From the NCBI RefSeq assembly GCF_000696385.1, contig NZ_JJMN01000038.1, positions 1 to 59,931 of the forward strand: DNA of 59,931 nt, in the 5' to 3' direction. The position numbers were made by a program, and so were the translations under genes. Positions within the stretch are counted from its first letter, which is position 1. Each line of letters begins with the position of its first letter. The stretch comes from Vibrio metoecus. GTDB lineage: Bacteria; Pseudomonadota; Gammaproteobacteria; Enterobacterales; Vibrionaceae. Shown piece by piece: positions 1 through 9,874 of this stretch. Under the pieces are notes generated by a model. That model was not told where the DNA came from. It searched no databases and worked only from the letters and a program-made list of their open reading frames with translations.

Positions 1-31
1 TTTTTTTTATTTCGCTCATAGTGGTGAGTGT

Positions 32-358
32 TTACTTACTCACGCTGATCATAGTGCCGGATTTACACTTGAACATGTAGTATTTGTTGCTTTCAGTAAA
101 TTTACCAAGACCTTCTCCATCACAATAGTCGACGTTGATATCGCGCATGATATCGAGGGTTTTCTCGGTTTTTAGCGCAAACTTCGCACCATCGGCACAC
201 ACAATACGCACTTGGCCATCATCACTGACCGAGTAAATATTTACTTCGGTATTACAGAGCTCAAAAGAGGCTTCGCGGTAGTTATCTTGCTGGGTGTTGG
301 ATGAACAACCAGCCAGTAGTGCTGCTGCAGTCAGAGCGAATAAGCCGATACGATTCAT
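32..358 (-). CDS. Small predicted lipoprotein of unknown function
   Basis: This encodes 108 residues. The N-terminus is a lipoprotein signal peptide: MNR, a hydrophobic stretch and the lipobox LLAGC, so Cys18 should be lipidated. Serines follow the cysteine, which argues for outer-membrane delivery. The mature part is about 90 residues with three further cysteines and no domain I recognise. It lies downstream of lipA on the same strand, separated by 200 bases and a stem-loop, so it probably has its own promoter. I cannot assign a function; the lipoprotein call rests only on the signal sequence. Confidence 0.75.
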   Translation of the reverse strand: MNRIGLFALTAAALLAGCSSNTQQDNYREASFELCNTEVNIYSVSDDGQVRIVCADGAKFALKTEKTLDIMRDINVDYCDGEGLGKFTESNKYYMFKCKSGTMISVSK

Positions 359-520
359 TATTGTTTTCCTTATGGTCTGTCTTCACTCAAAAGCACATGC
401 CAATGTATGAGCGAAAATTCATCAAAACGTAACCTAAGCCTATAGAACCCCTGCGTAGGATTCAAGGCTAAACCGTTTGGTGTATACAGATTATGGTGTA
501 GGATCTCATCCGAGATAATG

Positions 521-550
521 CATCAAGCCAGCACAGAGGCTGGCTTGATG
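521..550 (-). terminator. Stem-loop just after lipA
   Basis: A perfect 12-bp inverted repeat (CATCAAGCCAGC and its complement) encloses a 6-base loop, 8 bases beyond the lipA stop codon. It is placed like a terminator, but no T-tract follows on the minus strand, so it may instead protect or process the mRNA 3' end. Confidence 0.5.
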
Positions 551-558
551 TGGTTCGG

Positions 559-1524
559 TTATTTCACTTCTAACCCTTTGGCTTGCAAGTCCGCATGATA
601 AGAAGAACGAACAAATGGACCACAGGCTGCGTGAGTAAAACCAAGTTCAAGGGCTATTTCTTTGAGCTCATCAAACTCGGCTGGTGGCACGTAACGTTCA
701 ACGGGTAGGTGGTGACGGCTTGGTGCTAAATATTGCCCAAGAGTCAGCATACTAACCCCGTGTGCGCGCAGATCTTTCAGTACTTCAATGATCTCTTCTT
801 TGGTTTCGCCTAAACCCATCATCAAGCCTGATTTAGTCGGTACATCTGGGTGCTGTTCTTTGAATTGACGCAGCAGTTCTAAAGACCACTTGTAGTTAGC
901 TCCAGGACGTACTTTTCGGTATAGGCGCGGCGCAGTTTCCAAGTTGTGGTTGAAAACATCCGGTGGATTGTCTTTCAGAGCTTCCAGTGCCACTTCCATG
1001 CGACCGCGGAAATCAGGTACCAGAGTTTCGATTTTGATGCTCGGGTTTAAAGCGCGGATTTCACGGTTACAATCGGCGAAATGTTGTGCACCACCATCCC
1101 GCAAGTCATCACGGTCGACCGAGGTAATAACCACGTATTTTAGCTTCATATCATGAATGGTTTGTGCGAGTTTCTTTGGCTCTTCAGCTTCTGGAGCATT
1201 AGGGCGTCCATGGGCAACATCGCAGAATGGGCAACGTCGAGTGCAGATGGCACCTAAGATCATGAACGTTGCGGTACCATGGTTGAAGCATTCTGCTAAG
1301 TTAGGGCAGGAGGCTTCTTCACAAACAGAGTGGAGCTTGTTCTTACGCATCGCAGCCTTGATATCTTGGATGCGTTGGCTATCGGCGGGGAGTTTGATTT
1401 TCATCCATTCCGGTTTGCGCAGAATTTCTTTTTGTTCGGCCGGCATATTTTTTACCGGAATCAAAGCCATTTTATCGGCATCACGGTACTTTACACCGCG
1501 TTCCATCTGAATTGGTTTACTCAT
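559..1524 (-). CDS. lipA: Lipoyl synthase
   Basis: Radical-SAM enzyme of 321 residues that inserts two sulfurs into protein-bound octanoyl groups to make lipoyl cofactor for the 2-oxoacid dehydrogenases and the glycine cleavage system. Both iron-sulfur motifs are visible: the auxiliary cluster C68-x4-C73-x5-C79 and the radical-SAM cluster C94-x3-C98-x2-C101, plus the C-terminal RSSY motif that ligates the auxiliary cluster. Length equals the E. coli enzyme. The ATG lies in the context ATGAGTAA, and the TAA inside it would be the natural stop of lipB, so lipB and lipA were probably translationally coupled. The premature stop now in lipB would weaken that coupling. Confidence 0.97.
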   Translation of the reverse strand: MSKPIQMERGVKYRDADKMALIPVKNMPAEQKEILRKPEWMKIKLPADSQRIQDIKAAMRKNKLHSVCEEASCPNLAECFNHGTATFMILGAICTRRCPFCDVAHGRPNAPEAEEPKKLAQTIHDMKLKYVVITSVDRDDLRDGGAQHFADCNREIRALNPSIKIETLVPDFRGRMEVALEALKDNPPDVFNHNLETAPRLYRKVRPGANYKWSLELLRQFKEQHPDVPTKSGLMMGLGETKEEIIEVLKDLRAHGVSMLTLGQYLAPSRHHLPVERYVPPAEFDELKEIALELGFTHAACGPFVRSSYHADLQAKGLEVK

Positions 1525-1591
1525 GATTGTATGCTTCTGTGCTGAATTCGACGTGCTCGTACTCCAGTAGGGTAACGAGTTTTTGGATTAA

Positions 1592-2173
1592 TTATTTTTT
1601 CAACCTGTCTTCTTTTTCAATGGGGCCAGAGAAGTCGCTCACTTGCACCATCTCCATTCCTGCATAACCACAAGGATTGATGCGTAAGAACGGGCTGAGA
1701 TCCATCTGGATATTGAGTGCGAGTCCGTGAAAAGAGCACCCTTTACGGATGCGTAAGCCCAAAGAACAAATCTTTTTATTTTGTACGTAAACTCCAGGCG
1801 CGTCAGGACGTGCCGCAGAATCAATGTGATAGTGTTGTAGGGTGTGAATGACCAAGTTTTCAATATGAGTGACAAGTTCTCTCACGCCGAGTCGCTTACG
1901 GCGAAGATCAATGAGAAAGTAAGCGACTAATTGGCCAGGTCCATGGTAAGTCACTTGCCCACCACGGTCACTTTGCACAACAGGAATATCGCCGGTGTTG
2001 ATCAGGTGCTCAGCCTTGCCGGCTTGTCCTTGAGTAAACACGGGGTTGTGTTCGACAAGCCACACTTCATCACGTGTTGTTGAGTCACGTTGATCCGTGA
2101 ATTGATGCATAGCCTGCCAAACCGGAGTGTAATCCTGTCTGCCGAGGCATCTCACCAACAGCTGGTTTTCCAT
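1592..2173 (-). CDS. lipB: Octanoyl-[acyl carrier protein] transferase, C-terminus interrupted
   Basis: Transfers octanoate from ACP to lipoyl domains, supplying the substrate of LipA. The conserved core is intact: HGPGQ, the catalytic lysine K134 in KKICSLG, and the nucleophile C168 in NPCGYAG. I use the second ATG (2173), which sits about 9 bases after a GGTGG; an in-frame ATG at 2182 is the alternative. The frame stops at TAA (1592-1594) after 193 residues. The same frame then stays open for 24 more codons to a stop at 1517-1519, and the tail ([12 protein letters not shown]...) matches the E. coli LipB C-terminus. The full gene is therefore probably 1517-2173, with an extra TAA (a 3-base insertion or nonsense change) at about 1590-1600. 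Sequencing error is likely; true loss of the tail is possible. Confidence 0.9.
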   Translation of the reverse strand: MENQLLVRCLGRQDYTPVWQAMHQFTDQRDSTTRDEVWLVEHNPVFTQGQAGKAEHLINTGDIPVVQSDRGGQVTYHGPGQLVAYFLIDLRRKRLGVRELVTHIENLVIHTLQHYHIDSAARPDAPGVYVQNKKICSLGLRIRKGCSFHGLALNIQMDLSPFLRINPCGYAGMEMVQVSDFSGPIEKEDRLKK

Positions 2174-2302
2174 TATTGTCATCCACCAGAGATATATAAA
2201 GTTTTTGGATTATAAACTGCTTACCACCAATGAACTACACATCAAGGGGGAACTTTTTGACCCTGCTAACAAGATGGTTTTATTAATTTTTTGAAAAATA
2301 AA

Positions 2303-2327
2303 GAAAAAGCAGCCAAAGCTGCTTTTC
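2303..2327 (-). terminator. Terminator after ybeD
   Basis: Stem GAAAAGCAGC with its complement around loop CAAA. On the minus strand it is followed by a T-rich run (TTTTTCTTTATTTTTC), typical of a Rho-independent terminator, 35 bases past the ybeD stop. Confidence 0.8.
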
Positions 2328-2361
2328 AAAAATATTTGAATAAATAAAATAATAACGAGGT

Positions 2362-2640
2362 TTATAGCACCATACGCACAATGTCGATGTCACCCAGCTC
2401 TTTATAGAGAATTTCAACCTGTTCGATTGAGGTGGCGTGAATGGTGACTGAAACCGCGTGATAGTTACCTTTTGCGCTTGGCTTAACGCGCGGGCTGTAA
2501 TCGCCAGGAGCGTGACGTTGAATAACTTCCAGCACCCGTTCTGGCAGCTCTGGCTTAGCATATCCCATTACTTTGTAAGTAAAGGAACATGGGAATTCGA
2601 GCAAATCTTTTAATTTCGCATCAGAGTTGATGGTCAGCAT
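2362..2640 (-). CDS. ybeD: YbeD family protein (DUF493)
   Basis: Small protein of 92 residues closely matching E. coli YbeD over its whole length ([26 protein letters not shown] and the end IDIVRMVL). The fold is known to resemble an ACT-like regulatory domain; its role is not settled, though it sits next to lipB in many gammaproteobacteria. The start at 2640 (MLTIN) is preceded by GGAG at good spacing. The frame is open further upstream (to 2691), but that extension is not conserved. It lies between dacA and lipB, with terminators on both sides, so it is probably transcribed alone. Confidence 0.92.
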   Translation of the reverse strand: MLTINSDAKLKDLLEFPCSFTYKVMGYAKPELPERVLEVIQRHAPGDYSPRVKPSAKGNYHAVSVTIHATSIEQVEILYKELGDIDIVRMVL

Positions 2641-2713
2641 AGTGAAACTCCAGTTTGAGCATTGGAAAACGGGACGAAATACTACAGCCATTCGAATGGA
2701 ATCTCAAGCGAAC

Positions 2714-2740
2714 AAAAAAGCCGCATAGAGCGGCTTTGTT
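2714..2740 (-). terminator. Terminator after dacA
   Basis: Stem AAAGCCGC (2717-2724) with GCGGCTTT (2730-2737). The minus strand reads into TTTTTTG, and a T-run also follows on the plus strand, so it may work in both directions. Confidence 0.85.
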
Positions 2741-2787
2741 TTTCTGGTGACTCCCTCCACATCAATGGAGAGGAATTGGTAGGCTTA

Positions 2788-3963
2788 TTAGAACCAACCT
2801 TTAAATAGGAGTACGAGATAATCCCAAAGACGGCTAAATAGGCTGCCTTCTTCGACATCTTCTAGCGCCATCAGAGGATATTGCGCAATATCGTTACCCG
2901 CTAACTGGTAGTAGAGTGTACCGACTACATCGCCTTTTTTCAGTGGCGCTTTCAGTTCTTTCTCAAGTACAAAACTTGCGGTGAGATCTTTCGCTTGGCC
3001 ACGAGGCAGAGTAACGTAAGTATCTTTATCTACCCCTAGGGCTACCGTATTCTTATCGCCCATCCAAATCGCTTCATTGACGAACGTTTCGCCTGCTTTG
3101 TGCGGTGCAACGGTTTCAAAGAAGCGGAAGCCATAGCCTAGCAGTTTTTTACTTTCTGCTTTACGAGCATTCTCACTGTCGGTTCCCATGACTACCGCCA
3201 CTAAACGCATGTTACCTTCAGTCGCAGAGCTCACGAGGTTGTAACCCGCACCACTGGTGTGTCCGGTTTTGATCCCGTCGACGTTCATGCTTTTATCCCA
3301 CAGTAAACCGTTACGGTTGTACTGGGTGATGCCGTTATAAGTGAATTTCTGCTCGGAATAGATCGCGTATTCATCCGGTACATCACGGATCAAAGCTTGA
3401 CCTAGCAATGCGAGATCGTAAGGCGTCGAGTAAAGGTTTGGATTATCCAAGCCATGGGCATTGGTAAAGTGAGAGTTTTTCATACCCAATGAGCTTGCCC
3501 AAGCATTCATTAAGTCGACAAAGGCATCTTCTGAACCGGCAACGTGTTCGGCCATCGCGACACAGGCATCGTTACCAGATTGGATGATGATGCCACGGTT
3601 GAGGTCGCTAACCTTAACGGTGGTACCAACTTCCACAAACATCTTTGATGAATCTGGGAAGTTTTTCGCCCAAGCATTTTTACTGATCACCACATCATCA
3701 TTGAGAGAGATGTTGCCACGTTTGATCTCTTGCCCAATCACGTAGCTCGTCATCATTTTGGTTAGGCTTGCGGGAGAGAGCTTGGTATTCATCTCTTTTT
3801 CGGCAAGTACTTTCCCTGAATGATAATCCATCAGGACATAGCCCTTGGCGGCGATTTGTGGAGCATCTGGTGTCACGATAGGTGAGGCAAAAGCAGTGCT
3901 GCTTAACGTGATGGAAAGCGTAATAGAAGACGCTAACACGGATTTTAGGATTGATTTTTTCAT
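2788..3963 (-). CDS. dacA: D-alanyl-D-alanine carboxypeptidase, PBP5 type
   Basis: Periplasmic low-molecular-mass penicillin-binding protein of 391 residues that trims the terminal D-Ala from peptidoglycan pentapeptides. Features in order: signal peptide ending STAFA (about residue 27), active-site SxxK (S66-L-T-K69), SGN motif near 130, KTG motif near 232, and a C-terminal amphipathic tail (SRLWDYLVLLFKGWF) of the type that anchors PBP5 to the inner membrane. Its position between rlpA and ybeD is the same as that of E. coli dacA. Hairpins flank it on both sides, so it is probably monocistronic. Confidence 0.96.
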   Translation of the reverse strand: MKKSILKSVLASSITLSITLSSTAFASPIVTPDAPQIAAKGYVLMDYHSGKVLAEKEMNTKLSPASLTKMMTSYVIGQEIKRGNISLNDDVVISKNAWAKNFPDSSKMFVEVGTTVKVSDLNRGIIIQSGNDACVAMAEHVAGSEDAFVDLMNAWASSLGMKNSHFTNAHGLDNPNLYSTPYDLALLGQALIRDVPDEYAIYSEQKFTYNGITQYNRNGLLWDKSMNVDGIKTGHTSGAGYNLVSSATEGNMRLVAVVMGTDSENARKAESKKLLGYGFRFFETVAPHKAGETFVNEAIWMGDKNTVALGVDKDTYVTLPRGQAKDLTASFVLEKELKAPLKKGDVVGTLYYQLAGNDIAQYPLMALEDVEEGSLFSRLWDYLVLLFKGWF

Positions 3964-4014
3964 GGTGAATGCTTAGTTCTAATTAAGTGTCCGTAATCTT
4001 AACAAAAATAACGT

Positions 4015-4051
4015 CTCAAACCAGACCGGATCTCCTCAGGTCAGGTTTGAG
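4015..4051 (-). terminator. Stem-loop at end of the mrdA-rodA-rlpA operon
   Basis: Inverted repeat CTCAAACC-a-GACC (4015-4027) with GGTC-a-GGTTTGAG (4039-4051), 12 pairs with one A/A mismatch. On the minus strand it is followed after a few bases by TTATTTTTG. It lies 3 bases past the rlpA stop. Confidence 0.65.
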
Positions 4052-4054
4052 TGG

Positions 4055-4846
4055 TCATTGTGCGCGCTTATTAATGGTTTTAACAAAGGCACTGTCGTAA
4101 CCTGCGGATTTTACTTGTTCAAGTAAGGTTTGCGTCAGGTCATCGTCAGTAAATGGGCCGAGAAACAGGCGATGAGTACTCTCTGTACTTTCCACGAAGC
4201 TAGGCGCCGATAAACTCTGACCTAAGTTTTGCGCTAAAGTTCGCACGCGCTCAATATGTTGTGATGAAACCACTTGAATCACATATTCAAGTGCATTGTT
4301 TTTCCCTTTCGGACGTGGTTTTGATGGTTTATCCACCGTGATCACGTCCACTCGTACATTGGCGGTGCCAGCTTGTACCACCCCAATCTTATATGCGGCG
4401 GCATAGCTTAGGTCAATCACTCGTCCGTCGTGAAAAGGACCACGATCGTTGACGCGTACGATGGTTGATTTGCCGTTATCGGTATTGGTCACTTTGACAT
4501 AACTCGGTAATGGCAAGGTTTTATGCGCCGCCGTCATTGAGTACATGTCATAAATTTCACCGTTTGAGGTGAGATGTCCGTGGAATTTTTTTCCATACCA
4601 AGAGGCTTTACCGCTTTCAGAGAACCCTTGGGGGTTCTTGATGATACGGTAACTTTGGCCACGTAGGTTGTAGTCCTTATTTCCCCCAAAGCTGTAGGGT
4701 TCATATTGTGGAACGGCATCCTCAATATGCTCGACAGACAGTGGTGTGTCAGGTGCTTGGTCATCGGGCATATCATAGCGGCCGCCCGAAGAGCTACACC
4801 CAGCAAGGATTAACGTGATCAATATGTATAGATAAATTCGGTTCAT
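4055..4846 (-). CDS. rlpA: Septal ring lytic transglycosylase / rare lipoprotein A
   Basis: Outer-membrane lipoprotein of 263 residues. Signal peptide with lipobox LILAGC (Cys17); a double-psi beta-barrel RlpA domain at about residues 75-165 (GKASWYGKKFHG, TAAHKTLPLPS, VRVNDRGPF and VIDLSYAAA); and a C-terminal SPOR domain at about 185-260 that should bind denuded septal glycan. The family cleaves glycan lacking stem peptides in Pseudomonas; activity here is inferred. It is last in the mrdA-rodA-rlpA operon, and its ATG overlaps the rodA stop by one base, so translation is probably coupled. Confidence 0.95.
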   Translation of the reverse strand: MNRIYLYILITLILAGCSSSGGRYDMPDDQAPDTPLSVEHIEDAVPQYEPYSFGGNKDYNLRGQSYRIIKNPQGFSESGKASWYGKKFHGHLTSNGEIYDMYSMTAAHKTLPLPSYVKVTNTDNGKSTIVRVNDRGPFHDGRVIDLSYAAAYKIGVVQAGTANVRVDVITVDKPSKPRPKGKNNALEYVIQVVSSQHIERVRTLAQNLGQSLSAPSFVESTESTHRLFLGPFTDDDLTQTLLEQVKSAGYDSAFVKTINKRAQ

Positions 4847-5967
4847 TAAATCGTCTTCGAAAATGCTTTGCGATGGGTATGGATGGACATCAAAATACCG
4901 AAACCGGCCATTAGTGTCACCATTGAGGTACCGCCATAGCTAATCAAAGGTAGTGGAACTCCCACTACCGGCAAAATACCGCTGACCATGCCGATGTTTA
5001 CAAAAACATAAACAAAGAAGCTCAGCACAATACTGCCAGCCATCATCCGGCCAAAAGAAGTTTGTGCATGGCTGGCGAGGTAAAGTCCGCGGCCAATAAT
5101 AAATAAATACAGGCTCAAAAAAACCAGAATCCCGATCATACCCCATTCTTCGGCAATCACTGCAAAGATAAAGTCAGTATGTCGTTCAGGAAGAAACTCT
5201 AATTGAGATTGAGTGCCATGTAGCCAACCTTTACCGGATAAACCACCGGAACCAATCGCAATTTTACTTTGGATAATGTGGTAACCCGCACCGAGTGGAT
5301 CGGACTCTGGGTCAAACAGAGTACGTACCCGAGTTTTTTGGTATTCGTGCATTAGGAAGAACCACAATACGGGTACAAATGCTCCCACCGCCATCGCCGC
5401 AGCGATAATCAGTTTCCAACTGATACCGGCTAAGAAAATCACAAAAATACCAGAGGCCGCAATCAGTATCGAGGTGCCTAGGTCAGGTTGTTTTGCGATC
5501 AAAATCGTAGGAACAAACACCATCATCAGTGAAGCGGTAAGGGTTTTAAATGATGGTGGAAGAGCATGTTTTCCAATATAGCGTGCCACCATCAAGGGAA
5601 CGGCCAGCTTGAGTAATTCAGATGGTTGAAAACGGACAAAGCCAAGATCTAGCCAGCGCTGCGCCCCTTTGGAGATTTCGCCAAAAAGTAGAACACAGAG
5701 CAACAAGATGACGCCACAGAAAAATAATATTGGAGCAGCACTTTCGTAAGTTCGTGGTGGAATTTGAGCTAGCAATACCATAATTGCTAAAGCCATCGCC
5801 ATACGCATGGCTTGGCGATCCATCATCGCGAGACTCTGACCGCTGGCACTGTACATAACGACAAGACCAAATCCCATCAGCGCAAGTACACCAAGCAAGA
5901 GGGGTAAATCGATATGGAAACGCTCAAACAGCGCCCGGTTTTGTCCGGTTGCAGGATCCATCTTCAT
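4846..5967 (-). CDS. rodA: Rod-shape peptidoglycan polymerase (SEDS)
   Basis: Integral membrane SEDS glycosyltransferase of 373 residues that polymerises lateral-wall glycan in the elongasome with its partner PBP2. It is almost entirely hydrophobic, with about ten membrane segments. Family signatures include MYSASG in the first loop, KPDLGT-like KQPDLGTS, and the C-terminal [12 protein letters not shown]. Its start overlaps the mrdA stop by 4 bases (ATGA) and its stop overlaps the rlpA start by one base, so the three genes are tightly coupled. Also called mrdB. Confidence 0.96.
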   Translation of the reverse strand: MKMDPATGQNRALFERFHIDLPLLLGVLALMGFGLVVMYSASGQSLAMMDRQAMRMAMALAIMVLLAQIPPRTYESAAPILFFCGVILLLCVLLFGEISKGAQRWLDLGFVRFQPSELLKLAVPLMVARYIGKHALPPSFKTLTASLMMVFVPTILIAKQPDLGTSILIAASGIFVIFLAGISWKLIIAAAMAVGAFVPVLWFFLMHEYQKTRVRTLFDPESDPLGAGYHIIQSKIAIGSGGLSGKGWLHGTQSQLEFLPERHTDFIFAVIAEEWGMIGILVFLSLYLFIIGRGLYLASHAQTSFGRMMAGSIVLSFFVYVFVNIGMVSGILPVVGVPLPLISYGGTSMVTLMAGFGILMSIHTHRKAFSKTI

Positions 5968-7868
5968 GGTTGCACCACCTCTTCTTTTTTCTCTTCTTCT
6001 TTTTTACCGAGCACTACGTGATCAAATATTTGCCGCACAACAGGCGCACCATTACTGGAACCGCCGCCACCGTTTTCCAGTACGAACGTGACGATGACTT
6101 TGGGATCTTTAACTGGGGCAAAACCGGTAAACAAAGCATGGTCGTGTAAGTGCTCCGCTAACTCGCTTGCGTTGTATTTCTGACCTTCTGCAAGACCAAA
6201 TACTTGCGCTGTACCGGACTTGCCTGCGGTTTCGTAAGACATATTTTGGAAAGCACGTCGTGCGGTTCCTTTGGCGCCATGGTTAACGAGGTACATGCCG
6301 CGAATCGCCATATCCCAGTATTTTTGTGGGACCCCTTCGATTGGCGGATAGGTTGTGTATTCCGCTTCTTTTTGAGTTGAGAATTGCTCTCCGTTATCAA
6401 TCGTGGCACGCAGTAGGTGAGGGGCAATTACTTTCCCGTGGTTGACAAGCACAGAAGTCGCTTTAGCGATCTGCAGTGGAGTTGCGGTCCAGTAGCCCTG
6501 ACCAATTCCAACCGGAATCGTATCACCTTGATACCATGGCACCTTATGGCGAGCCATTTTCCATTCCCGCGTCGGCATATTGGCCTTGCTTTCTTCGTAA
6601 ATATCGATGCCCGTGAGGTCGCCAAAGCCAAAACGCATCATCCAGCTTGAGAGCTTATCAATCCCCATGTCATAGGCAATTTGGTAGAAGAATGTATCGA
6701 CTGACTCTTCTAGAGACTTAATCACGTCGACGCGGCCATGTCCCCAGCGGAGCCAGTCACGGAAAGGGCGTGTATCGGTATTGGGAATACGCCAGTAACC
6801 AGGATCACTTCGAGTGGTATTCGGAGTGATAATGCCATCTTGCAGCGCAGAAACTGCAATAAAGGGTTTCACTGTGGATCCTGGCGGATAGATGCCGAGT
6901 GTCGTTCGGTTTACCAGTGGTCGGCTCTTATCATTCAATAAATCGCTGTAAGCTTTGCCTGAAATGCCGTGAACAAAAGCATTGGGGTCATAGCTTGGGC
7001 TTGAAACCATTGCGAGGACACCATTGTCTTTGGGATCAAGTGCAACCATTGAGCCACGGCGTCCCTCTAGCAATTTATAGGCGTAGAGTTGTAGATCAAT
7101 GTCTAAATTGAGGACAATATCTTTACCTGGAATAGGCGGTACATATTTAAGGGTGCGGATCACGCGCCCACGGCTATTCACCTCAACTTCTTGATAGCCA
7201 GCAATACCATGTAAAATGTCTTCGTAATAACGCTCGATGCCGAGTTTGCCGATATCTCGAGTTGCTTGATAGTTGGGCTTTTTCCCTTCTCGATCCAAAC
7301 GTTCTAGATCTTTATCATTGATGCGAGAAACGTAACCAATCACGTGCGTTAGAACATCGCCGTATGGATAGTAACGCTTTAGGTTGGCAGCAACGGAGAC
7401 TCCCGGGAATTTATGTTGGTTCACCGAAAACTTTGCTACTTCCTCATCCGTGAGCTGAGTGAGGAGGGGAACTGAATTAAAACGGCGCGTTTGGCTGCGC
7501 TCTTTTTCAAATGCGGCAATTTTCTCGGGGCTGATCTCCAGTATTTGCTGTAACCGCGTAATGGTGTCATCCATATTGGCGACTTTTTCTGGGATCACTT
7601 CTAAGTTGAAAACGGGGCGGTTTTCGGCCAACAGTACGCCATTACGATCAAAAATTAGACCGCGGTTCGGTGCAATCGGTACCACTTTGATGCGGTTATC
7701 ATTGGAGCGAGTTTTGTAGTCCTGATACTGGTTTATCTGGATATTGTATAAGTTGGTGACCAGCAGTCCCATGCAGATCAAAATCGCTAAAAATGAGAAA
7801 ATAGCGCGATTACGAAACAGGTGTGTTTCGGCTTGATGGTCACGTATGGGGGTGTGCTGGCGTAACAT
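5964..7868 (-). CDS. mrdA: Penicillin-binding protein 2, elongation transpeptidase
   Basis: Class B PBP of 634 residues that cross-links peptidoglycan during rod elongation with RodA. A single membrane anchor lies at about 24-44 ([16 protein letters not shown]); the dimerisation/pedestal domain follows, then the transpeptidase with active-site STVK (PPGSTVKPF, about 330), SxD (SVDTFFYQ) and KSGT (TAGKSGTAQ). The C-terminus is Lys/Glu rich (KKEEEKKEE). Length matches E. coli PBP2 (633). It starts 6 bases after the rlmH stop, which places it in the rsfS-rlmH-mrdA-rodA-rlpA transcript. Confidence 0.97.
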   Translation of the reverse strand: MLRQHTPIRDHQAETHLFRNRAIFSFLAILICMGLLVTNLYNIQINQYQDYKTRSNDNRIKVVPIAPNRGLIFDRNGVLLAENRPVFNLEVIPEKVANMDDTITRLQQILEISPEKIAAFEKERSQTRRFNSVPLLTQLTDEEVAKFSVNQHKFPGVSVAANLKRYYPYGDVLTHVIGYVSRINDKDLERLDREGKKPNYQATRDIGKLGIERYYEDILHGIAGYQEVEVNSRGRVIRTLKYVPPIPGKDIVLNLDIDLQLYAYKLLEGRRGSMVALDPKDNGVLAMVSSPSYDPNAFVHGISGKAYSDLLNDKSRPLVNRTTLGIYPPGSTVKPFIAVSALQDGIITPNTTRSDPGYWRIPNTDTRPFRDWLRWGHGRVDVIKSLEESVDTFFYQIAYDMGIDKLSSWMMRFGFGDLTGIDIYEESKANMPTREWKMARHKVPWYQGDTIPVGIGQGYWTATPLQIAKATSVLVNHGKVIAPHLLRATIDNGEQFSTQKEAEYTTYPPIEGVPQKYWDMAIRGMYLVNHGAKGTARRAFQNMSYETAGKSGTAQVFGLAEGQKYNASELAEHLHDHALFTGFAPVKDPKVIVTFVLENGGGGSSNGAPVVRQIFDHVVLGKKEEEKKEEVVQP

Positions 7869-7874
7869 GGCACT

Positions 7875-8345
7875 CTATTCTCGATGATAGGGGTGGTTAG
7901 TGGTAATACTCCACGCTCGGTATAAGCTTTCAGCCATAACCACTCTCACCAAAGGATGAGGCAAGGTCAGTGGTGAAAGAGACCAGCTTTGATCGGCGGC
8001 GGCTTTACAAGCGGGAGCCAAGCCTTCTGGCCCGCCAATCAGAATGGAGACATCTCGGCCGTCGTGCTTCCAACTTTCTAGCTGTACGGCAAGTTCGTCT
8101 GTATCCCAGCGTTTACCGGGAATATCGAGAGTAATGATTCGGTTACCTTTTGGTACCGCAGCCAACATGGCTTCTCCCTCTTTTTGCAAAATGCGCGCAA
8201 TATCGGCATTTTTACCGCGTTTACCCGCAGTAATTTCTACCAATTCTAACGGCATATCGTGAGGAAAGCGGCGACGGTACTCTTGAAAACCCTCTTCAAC
8301 CCATTTGGGCATTTTAGTACCGACAGCGATCAGTTGAATCTTCAC
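7875..8345 (-). CDS. rlmH: 23S rRNA pseudouridine-1915 N3-methyltransferase
   Basis: SPOUT-family methyltransferase of 156 residues that methylates pseudouridine 1915 in helix 69 of the ribosome. The SAM-binding knot motif ILIGGPEGL and the conserved end ([18 protein letters not shown]) are present. I place the start at GTG (8343-8345), giving [13 protein letters not shown] like the E. coli N-terminus (MKLQLVAVGTKMP) and the family length of 155-156. The open frame upstream overlaps rsfS and is not conserved. The GTG lies 2 bases past the rsfS stop, so the genes are probably coupled. Confidence 0.94.
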   Translation of the reverse strand: MKIQLIAVGTKMPKWVEEGFQEYRRRFPHDMPLELVEITAGKRGKNADIARILQKEGEAMLAAVPKGNRIITLDIPGKRWDTDELAVQLESWKHDGRDVSILIGGPEGLAPACKAAADQSWSLSPLTLPHPLVRVVMAESLYRAWSITTNHPYHRE

Positions 8346-8347
8346 AT

Positions 8348-8665
8348 CTAACCCCAGAGTTTTTCCAGTTGGTACAGTTCGCGCGGTGCTTCTTGCATCA
8401 CGTGCAACATCACTGAACCCATATCCAGAACTACCCACTCACCTTCATTTTCTCCATTCATGCCAAGCGGTTGCAGGCCTGATAGCTTGGCTTCACTAGC
8501 CACATGATCGGCGATAGAGGCAACATGTCTTTTTGATGTGCCGGTGCAGACAATCATATAATCAGTGACACTGGATTTACCTTGCACATCAAGTGTAACG
8601 ATATCGACTGCCTTCATGTCGTCGGCTTTGTCGGAAAGAAAGTCTTTAAGTGCTTCACCTTGCAA
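8348..8665 (-). CDS. rsfS: Ribosomal silencing factor
   Basis: Binds ribosomal protein uL14 and blocks joining of subunits when nutrients are low. The 105-residue product matches E. coli RsfS across its whole length ([32 protein letters not shown]). I choose a TTG start at 8663-8665 because it gives exactly the E. coli length and is preceded by AGAGGT 9 bases upstream. An ATG at 8729-8731 would add 22 unconserved residues overlapping the likely -10 element. First gene of the rsfS-rlmH-mrdA-rodA-rlpA cluster. Confidence 0.92.
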   Translation of the reverse strand: MQGEALKDFLSDKADDMKAVDIVTLDVQGKSSVTDYMIVCTGTSKRHVASIADHVASEAKLSGLQPLGMNGENEGEWVVLDMGSVMLHVMQEAPRELYQLEKLWG

Positions 8666-8721
8666 GGAGAATGTACCTCTGAATATCTTCAATAAAAAAC
8701 AGCTTTCGCTTAAAACGGCGC

Positions 8722-8730
8722 AGTATACCA
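8722..8730 (-). promoter_or_regulatory. rsfS: Extended -10 promoter for rsfS cluster
   Basis: On the minus strand the sequence TGGTATACT forms an extended -10 element about 57 bases before the TTG start of rsfS. A weak TTGCCA lies upstream at a spacing too short for a good -35. The gap between holA and rsfS is only 70 bases, so this is the most likely local promoter. Confidence 0.45.
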
Positions 8731-8735
8731 CGCTT

Positions 8736-9764
8736 TTACTGTGGCAAAGGTAGGTTTGCCTGAGGATTGCAGCATTCTAAGCTGAGTTGCTGCAAGATTG
8801 GCCAAACGGGCTGTTCATACTGGGTTTTAGCCAATAATTCTGCTTGAGTTAACAGCCCAATTAGCCGAGATAACATCACCATAGGTAAACGCTGTAAGGC
8901 GGCAGAGTAGAGTGGTCTGCGGTTTTGCCAGACGCGATAGCGATCAAACAGATGACCAAGGGTTGCGGTCTGTTGGCGTTCTTGTTGCCATTTAAGCAGT
9001 TGAGTTAGCTCTTTTTGCGCGGTGCGGATCAGAATAATCGGCTCACTCTCTTCGAGCATGAGTTGGCGCAAAATACGCTGAGCACGGTTGGCTTTACCTT
9101 CTAATAAGGCATCCATCCAGTGATAAGGTGTGAAATGGTTGTGGCGGCTCAGCGACTCTTCCAAGCGAACCAATGTGAGTTGACCATCTGGGTAGAGGAG
9201 TGCCAGCTTCTCTAGGCTTTGCGCAAGAGCAAACAAGTTACCTTCATGCCACTGTGCTAACATCTGTACGGCTTCTGCATCCGGCTTGAGGCCGAGCAAA
9301 AAACAGCGTTGTTGAACAAATTGCGGTAAACGGCTTAATTCGGGCGTTAAGCAATTCACCCAACAGGCTTGTTGCGCAAGTGTTTTTAGCCAAGCCGCAT
9401 TCTCTTGCGCCTTGGTCAGCTTAGGACCAATGACGAGCAAGATAATATCTTGATGAAGTTGACCTGAGAGTGAGCTTAGCTCTTTCGCCGTTTGTGTATT
9501 GATCCCAGATTCAGGGATTTCAATCTCGATAAGTTGGCGAGATGAAAACAGACTCAGTGCCTGACAACAGTCATACACTGAACTCCAATCGAGTCCTGCA
9601 TCCGCACTAAATCGGTTTTTCTCTAAAAAACCTTGCGTTTGTGCCGCTTTCTCAATGGCGGTTTTGGCTTCTTGGATCAACAGTGGCTCATTACCGAATA
9701 CGAGGTAAATCGGATAGAGAGTTTTGTGCAGTGACTCGGCGAGTTTTTCAGCGTAAATGCGCAT
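8736..9764 (-). CDS. holA: DNA polymerase III delta subunit
   Basis: Clamp-loader wrench subunit of 342 residues (E. coli 343) that opens the beta sliding clamp. The N-terminus carries the conserved [18 protein letters not shown] clamp-contact region, followed by an AAA+-like fold without a functional Walker A motif, as expected for delta. It is in the same order as in E. coli (leuS-lptE-holA). In E. coli nadD follows; here rsfS comes directly after, so nadD is missing from this spot. The lptE reading-frame tail ends 5 bases before the holA ATG. Confidence 0.95.
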   Translation of the reverse strand: MRIYAEKLAESLHKTLYPIYLVFGNEPLLIQEAKTAIEKAAQTQGFLEKNRFSADAGLDWSSVYDCCQALSLFSSRQLIEIEIPESGINTQTAKELSSLSGQLHQDIILLVIGPKLTKAQENAAWLKTLAQQACWVNCLTPELSRLPQFVQQRCFLLGLKPDAEAVQMLAQWHEGNLFALAQSLEKLALLYPDGQLTLVRLEESLSRHNHFTPYHWMDALLEGKANRAQRILRQLMLEESEPIILIRTAQKELTQLLKWQQERQQTATLGHLFDRYRVWQNRRPLYSAALQRLPMVMLSRLIGLLTQAELLAKTQYEQPVWPILQQLSLECCNPQANLPLPQ

Positions 9765-9874
9765 CGAAACTACTCGCTACGGCCTTCTGTTGATGCGGGA
9801 TTGAGCACTTCTTGAGTATCAACGCTATAGTCCGTCACACCGTCGCTTTCAATTACTTTCGTCATTCCAAAGTC

